60,000 bases of DNA, taken from positions 11,214,932-11,274,931 of the forward strand of contig NC_092679.1 of NCBI RefSeq assembly GCF_964355755.1, written 5' to 3'. The position numbers were made by a program, and so were the translations under genes. This stretch comes from Antedon mediterranea. Taxonomy: Eukaryota; Echinodermata; Crinoidea; Comatulida; Antedonidae. The notes under the pieces were generated by a model. The model did no database searches. It was not told the DNA's origin and saw only the letters and a list, made by a program, of their open reading frames with translations. Below, in pieces: positions 54,621 to 60,000 of this stretch (the first letter of the stretch is position 1; each line of letters begins with the position of its first letter).

Positions 54621-55307
54621 AAATCAATACTGCACTAAGAATTTAACATTGCATACAGTATGTATGTATAGCCAGAGCCTTGCAGCATGGCGCTACTCTA
54701 CTATACTCTATACTCTACTACATTATACTGCGTGTTGTCCCTTTAAAAAAAATAGTTTAGCTCCAAAAATGGGAATTCCCCTGAATAGAAAACAGCGGAA
54801 ACAACACACGTAAAGATAATGTATTACAAAATGTTCAAACCGTTTACCGCAGGTACTGTTTTTTATTATTCAGTAAACGAAGCAAACAAATCCGTAACTA
54901 CCTCATGAATATGAATGAGGCAAAACGTTTGTAGCGTTAGCACTTAATGCTTCAATGAACATGGTTACACCCACCTCATTACGGAATTGTATATAATTGT
55001 ATAAGCCTGTACCATCTCACTCTGTGCAAAAAGATAGGTAGACACCACACATTAAAGTGCATCCAACAAAGTGTGACGAATGTGGTGTGAGCAAAAAAGT
55101 GGAAAGAATAATGAAAAGAAGACGTAAAAAATGATTTTGCAGAGCCTTGATAGACCTAGTGGCAGAACTAAAGAAGCTAACACAATATCTCAGGAGCGAT
55201 TTAAATTAAACGAGATTTGACACCTTTCATGTCCGGACTTTCAGCCTATGACTTTGGCAAGATGTTTTTGGTTTTGCGGCCTAGCGATGACGTTTAATTA
55301 AGGTAAA
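54621..55307. other. Gene-poor spacer
   Basis: Contains a CTCTACTATACTCTATACTC pyrimidine-rich low-complexity tract at about 54692-54720. No gene seen. Confidence 0.35.
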
Positions 55308-56682
55308 TTGGGTGTTGCCCAAAGAAGAAAGAAACGTACTAAGACATCTGTTTGGGTCAACGAAATTAACAAAAAAAGAGCAAACATGGGCCAGTATATG
55401 TGTTTTATAAATAATGATTTGCAATCTATGGAAGACGATTATAAATATTACAGAATGACAAAGGAACAGTTTGAAACCATTTTAGACCTAATCATAAATT
55501 AGTGCCGACATAAAAAAACAAGACACTCGTTTTAGAAAAGCAATTACACACCCAGAGAACGTCTGTCCGTTTTTTTATAGTAAAATAAATAACCAAGTTT
55601 TATTTAAATAGGTAACCGACAATTACTAACAATAATCAGAATGAAGAAAAATATTTGTTTTTAATGGAATGCTATCCATATATTTACAACCATTGCATAA
55701 ATAAATTGGATATTGGATATAATAATAAATCTTAATATTTATCTTTCTGTACAGGTTTTTGACTACAGGCGACTCAATGGATCATTTCATTATAACTATA
55801 GAATGGGCGTATCAACTGTCTCTATGATAGTGGTGGAAGTGTGCATAGCCATCAGGAATAGACTCAGTGGGATATATATGGCAATGCCATCATCATCTGA
55901 CAATTTGGAACGTTTTGCTAGGGACTTCTACATACGATAGAACTACCCTAATGCATTGGGCGCGATTGATGGAAACCATGTTCATGTTACAGCTCCGAAC
56001 AATAGCAGGTCTCAATATTTCTGTTACAAGTGTCCATTTTTCCATTGTACTTTTGGCATTGGTAGCTGATTATTGCTTTACATATTATATTGATGTAGGC
56101 AATTTTGGATCAGTGAGTGATGGAGGGATATACTCCAGAAGCTCCTTGGCAGAGGCAATCGATAATGGCAGAATTCAATTTACAGGGCCCACATCTTTAC
56201 TGGATGCCCCTGAATTGGGTACAATGCCACATGTAATACTCGGAGACGAGGCGTTTCTATTAAAGTCAAACATGATGAGGCCCTTTCCCAGTAAGCACTG
56301 ACGAAAAGAGAATTTACAATTACAGGCATTCTCGGGGAAGAAGAATATCAGAAAGTTACTTATGGTCAACTGTGTGCACAATCCCGGATTTTTTTAAGCG
56401 TCATCAATTTGTCTCCAAATAATGTTGATCATGTTATAAAGGCAACATGTGTCCTTCACAATTTCATAAAGAAAAGAAGCCCCATTGTGATGCCTACTTG
56501 TAACTCCCATTTGAAAGCACACAATCAATTTTATACAATTGTGAAGGAATCTCCAATTTGGATAAATTAGGTTACCGTGGGTCACACGACGCAATAGAAG
56601 TACCCGCAACAAGTTTGCAAGGTATTTTATTTCTGAGGCTGGCATAGTTTCTTGGCAAAACAAGCATTGTTTTGGAAATTAG
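55308..56682 (+). pseudogene. PIF/Harbinger transposase (HARBI1-like) relic
   Basis: WVNEINKKRANMGQYMCF and YRMTKEQFETILDLII, then RLNGSFHYNYRMGVSTVS, MIVVEVCIAIRNRL, NYPNALGAIDGNHVHVTA (first catalytic Asp), ISVTS/DVGNFGSVSDGGIYSRSS (second Asp), MPHVILGDEAFLLKSNMM (Glu region), TYGQLCAQSRIFLSVINL, TCVLHNFIKKRS and EAGIVSWQN near the end (TAG at 56680). This is a DDE_Tnp_4 enzyme of Harbinger elements, which pairs with a Myb-like protein like the relic at 7.4 kb. Several frameshifts and a probable insertion at 55570-55745. Confidence 0.8.
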
Positions 56683-57289
56683 AGTAATATAATGGATTTA
56701 TGGAAACAGTCTGGTATTGGGATAAAGAAAAATTAAATTAGTACCCTGGTAACATTTCTCTCTACATGCCAGATAGTACAGTATATAAGTTTTTTAAATT
56801 CCTAAAAATCTTCATGCCACATGAATAAATATAGTTATGTCAAAATTTCGACATATATACTTTTTGTTTTATTTTTTTTTGTTGCTATGTCGAAATATTT
56901 ATATTCATGCGGCAGGAATAGGTTTTCATAGATATTTAGTTATTGTTCAATTCGATGATAAAATAGACAACAAACTAAGAATGTAAAATGAAACTGTTCA
57001 ATTTTTATTACATGTGAAAAGATGCAGTAGAGTTGCATATAAAAACATTTGATTCTTAAATAAAGAAATACACAGAATACAAAGTACTGGAATCAACAGT
57101 GTGTAGTTGCTTGCTTATAAATTAAACTGACTGCCTAACTGAGAAGGCACCTTTATTTATATTCTCTTACATGTGGGGTGCTAATTATGACCTCATCGAA
57201 ATTGTAACAATTTTAAGTCACAATCCCTTATTTGGTATAGCACACAACAAGTGTGCATGACAGTAAAATTTATGGGCCCTTTGGGAGTA
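56683..57289. other. Spacer with long hairpin
   Basis: AT-rich. A hairpin is described separately; otherwise nothing recognised. Confidence 0.35.
56805..56930. repeat. Imperfect inverted repeat, about 45-bp arms
   Basis: CATGAATAAATATAGTTATG with TCAAAATTTCGACATA on the left pairs with TATGTCGAAATATTTATA and TTCATGCGGCAGG on the right; loop is T-rich. Solo MITE or end of the Harbinger relic. Confidence 0.65.
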
Positions 57290-57475
57290 CCTAAGTACAA
57301 AAGTCTGCAAAGTGCAGTAGGTACTTAAAGTGTGTTGGAGCACAAAAAATAACAGAGCTAGTACCAGTTAATTCCCCAGTAGTTGAATGCCATGTGTGTG
57401 CGAACGAGTGTGAAAACCATTTTGACCATCCATGACGATTTTGACCATCAAATTGGTGGGTAGCTAAGGGTGCGT
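57290..57475 (-). repeat. Dispersed repeat, copy 2
   Basis: Inverted relative to 7262-7420 (CTAGTACCAGTTAATTCCCC here; see that entry). Lies downstream of the HARBI1-like relic. Confidence 0.6.
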
Positions 57476-57654
57476 TAGAGCGACACACCATGTTATTAAC
57501 CGTGTACTTAACCGGTAGTCACTGTAAATTTTTTACCGGAAGTCGTCATCGTAATGTAGCCCATCATCGCATACTTTGTTTACAAATTTCCACAGGCTGA
57601 TCCACGCGATTGATGATACAGTTGTAATTATTTTTTTTATAAAGTAAGTGACGG

Positions 57655-57856
57655 TGTGTATTCATGAAGAAGAACTCAGACCTAAAGTTCAAGATGTGTC
57701 TGATCGTACGTCTTTAGCTAACATTCCATCCTATTTCAAAGAAAATCGCAAAAATCGTCATGGATAACTACCATATCTTGGAATCTGACCCAGTAACTAA
57801 GAACATTTTCAATGTACATCCCATGATATCATATAAACGAGATCGTAATCTTAAAG
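57655..57856 (+). mobile_element. Penelope-like element, part before the insertion
   Basis: Reads LANIPSYFKENRKNRH and NYHILESDPVTKNIFN, VHPMISYKRDRNLK. In Penelope-like retroelements this region (P....R...NLKD.LV.S.L) links RT to the GIY-YIG endonuclease. The frame is broken after NLK by a TIR element and continues with DQLVNSKLKS at 59773. Confidence 0.65.
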
Positions 57857-59765
57857 TAGGTATCCCAATGAAAAAATTCAGATTAATTTTTTTACTTTTT
57901 CTTTCAGTTAACCATAAAGAACTTAATGTAATTAGCATTTTGCAATTTAAATGATTGAAATCCGATTACCCGTTCTAAAGTTATGGTTATTTAAAGTGGT
58001 AAAAAAATATACGATTTTTTGCCTAAAAATGGTGTTTTTTGCAGTTGAAATTGGAAGCATTTTTAAAAGGTTATAACTTTTACAATAATTAGTTAAAAGT
58101 TTTGAATTTTGTTAAACCTATAGATTTAACAATTAAATTATTGGTCCGCAAAGTGGTAGGAAAGCATTTAGCGCCCATTTTTGCTGGAATTCCCTAAAAA
58201 AATGAAAAAACTGCAATTTTTTAATGATCTGTAACTTTTGAACTACTGTACTAATTCATTTAATTTTTTTTGTACTTGTTAGAATGTAGTGTATATTTCA
58301 TTAATAAATATATTTTAGATGTGTATATGAAAAAAAAGAATTTTTTAATGGTGAAATTTAAAATTATTGTTTCCTTTCTTTTACACTAATTTTCGGTAAG
58401 TATAATTATTAGAATATTTTAATATACTTTATATTTATAATTTCAATCATAAATACTATTATATATAACTTTTGAATACGTAAAACAAGATTTTAGGCCC
58501 GTATGATTATGACACCAAATCTAAGCCGGGCTGCTAAGTAAAACGCACAATGGGTCAAAATAAACTCATTTAAAATAATCAATGTTAATTAAAACAATTA
58601 ATTGTTTACCTGAATAGTATATATAACATTATAAAAATTGTTTTCTTTTCGTATTATTACGTTATTAAATTGAAATACGAAGCTAAAGTTTAGGCCAAGT
58701 CACGGCTTACTCGCGATCAGTAGTCGCTCCCGTTAAAGTATTTCGGTCGCAGTTAATGACTTTCGACCGCCGTATACAGAGTCAAATGTAACGTTGGTAA
58801 ATTAGCTTAATAAATTTCTTCGGTACATTTTAACCTAACGCATTTGCATTGTATACTTGCATAATAAATCTTCCGCACATTACATCAATTTTAAGTTGTT
58901 AAATTAATGTGTAAAACCAGATATTCTACGACGGAATAGGACATGTCAATCTCCGACATCGCTGCTGTCACACATCTCGCGTCAAGCCGGCCGAAGTCGA
59001 GCGAGGAAAACTAAAACAACGTGTTCAAAATATGGAACGTACCATTCGCTGATAGGGTGCATTGATGTATTAAACGGAAAACGTCACAACAAACTAGCGC
59101 GTACTTTACAGTACAATATTTTACTCACTACAATATTCACCGGATTATAATGGTTCAATCTTCGAAATTCTGAACGGGATTTACGCCTCATGCACCATTT
59201 TAAAACGTAGTTCGCGCAATTACCATGCACAATACGTTTGTAATCTATGTTTTATCGATTTCAATGTAGATTTAGCTATAATTTAATACCAAAATCCATA
59301 ACATTTTTCCATAAACGGTGATTCAAAATTGGTTTTTTGTCACCAAAATTGATCTTTCGTTACGAAAAACCTATTTATAGAAGACGATTTTCACATCAAA
59401 TTAAAGCTCATTTAAAGCCTGATAACATACAACAAAAATTAATCCGCTAGCTTCAATGGTAATCGTGCGATCGTGTTTTGAAAACTGATGGGGATTTTCC
59501 GAAGAGCTTTTCAACGCGCGGAAATCGGCTCGACAGGATTTTAGAACCGTTTTAAAATCGCATTTTCTCGGCAACTACTTCATTAATTTTAATTGTAAAC
59601 ACACTTATACATAGATTAAAACAAGTACTTTCAAACAATATAAATTTTTAAAGTATTAATTAAGAGTGAACACGATTTATTTACCATCAAAGTCATACTA
59701 CTTATTCAAATTTTTTTAATATTTCAAAAGTGATACCCCACTGTACGCTTTCATTGGGATACCTA
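57857..59765. mobile_element. 1.9-kb TIR element inserted in the Penelope-like element
   Basis: Ends TAGGTATCCCAATGAAA and complement. CTTAAAG is present at 57850-57856 and 59766-59772. Because CTTAAAG is partly self-complementary and borders symmetrical bases, the true duplication may be 3 to 7 bp. Skipping it restores RNLKDQLVNS. No transposase; interior AT-rich and without a gene. Confidence 0.8.
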
Positions 59766-60000
59766 CTTAAAGATCAGTTAGTGAATTCTAAATTAAAATC
59801 ATCGAATCATAATGATGTTGGTATGACTAAGTGTAACAGAAATAGATGTAAGACCTGTAAACATGTATTATGTACTAGTAGTATCATAGGACCACGTAAG
59901 AATTTTGATATTCAAGATAATTTTAATTGTGTCTTTACTAATGTGATATATGCTATTATTTGTACGAAATGTAATGTAATCTATGTTGGAGAAACTAAAC
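59766..60000 (+). mobile_element. Penelope-like element, GIY-YIG endonuclease (runs off the window)
   Basis: DQLVNSKLKSSNHNDVG, the cysteine cluster CNRNRCKTCKHVLC, then FTNVIYAIICTKCNVIYV with GET at the edge. The last is the GIY-YIG motif (here VIY ... YVG) of the Penelope endonuclease, which nicks the target and primes reverse transcription. The part visible is open without a break. Confidence 0.75.

Noticed and set aside
1-60000. Bacterial operons, ribosome binding sites, riboswitches
   Set aside because: Introns, LINEs and poly(A) signals show an animal nuclear genome; such features are not expected and none was seen.

Overview
The window is animal nuclear DNA, AT-rich and intron-bearing, in which nearly everything recognisable is a transposable element (TE), a TE-derived gene, or a gene broken by TEs. 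Clean GT-AG introns, AATAAA signals, LINEs, tRNA-like SINEs, hAT, PIF/Harbinger, P-element-like and Penelope sequences, and several protein families I know mainly from marine invertebrates (echinoderms, molluscs, cnidarians) point to a marine invertebrate. An echinoderm-like deuterostome is plausible but not proven. The palindromic octamer TAGGCCTA is scattered through the non-coding DNA far more often than chance predicts.

Layout. 1-6.9 kb: 3' part of a plus-strand gene with a tyrosine recombinase-like domain, followed by a string of tiny phase-1 exons; its introns hold a MITE, a LINE fragment and a MITE nested in that LINE. 7.2-9.6 kb: relic of a Harbinger Myb/SANT-like gene, then gene-poor DNA. 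9.9-11.8 kb: a degraded gene ending in a cysteine-rich domain. 12.5-14.1 kb: a multi-exon gene of an uncharacterised invertebrate family whose last exon carries a perfect palindrome. 14.3-15.4 kb (minus): a P2X7-like cysteine-rich gene.

16.2-31.8 kb: a Russian doll. A decayed multi-domain coding region (USP-like peptidase, tandem repeat domain, large C-terminal part) is split at 20,132/31,325 by an 11.2 kb hAT transposon. Inside the hAT is a minisatellite, split by a 7.5 kb LINE. Inside the LINE are a 0.7 kb hAT-like element with an 8-bp duplication and a 3.6 kb inverted-repeat element encoding a PIN-like nuclease relic, and inside that is a SINE.

34.1-51.1 kb: two plus-strand, transposase-like degraded genes (B, then A) only about 320 bp apart. 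Gene B is split by a Harbinger-type element with TTA duplication. Gene A carries a 4.3 kb Harbinger-type element (TAA duplication) in its first visible intron and a LINE (ACTTC duplication) in an exon. 51.2-52.4 kb: a non-autonomous hAT. 53.2-56.7 kb: relics of a gag-like ORF, a P-element-like transposase and a HARBI1-like transposase. 57.6-60 kb: a Penelope-like element (GIY-YIG endonuclease) split by a 1.9 kb terminal-inverted-repeat element and running off the window.

Almost every coding unit has single-base frameshifts or stops. Most are therefore probably dead copies, although uncorrected assembly indels cannot be excluded from one sequence. Family assignments come from pattern recognition without database searches. 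The insertion boundaries are strong because the interrupted reading frames rejoin once the insert is skipped.
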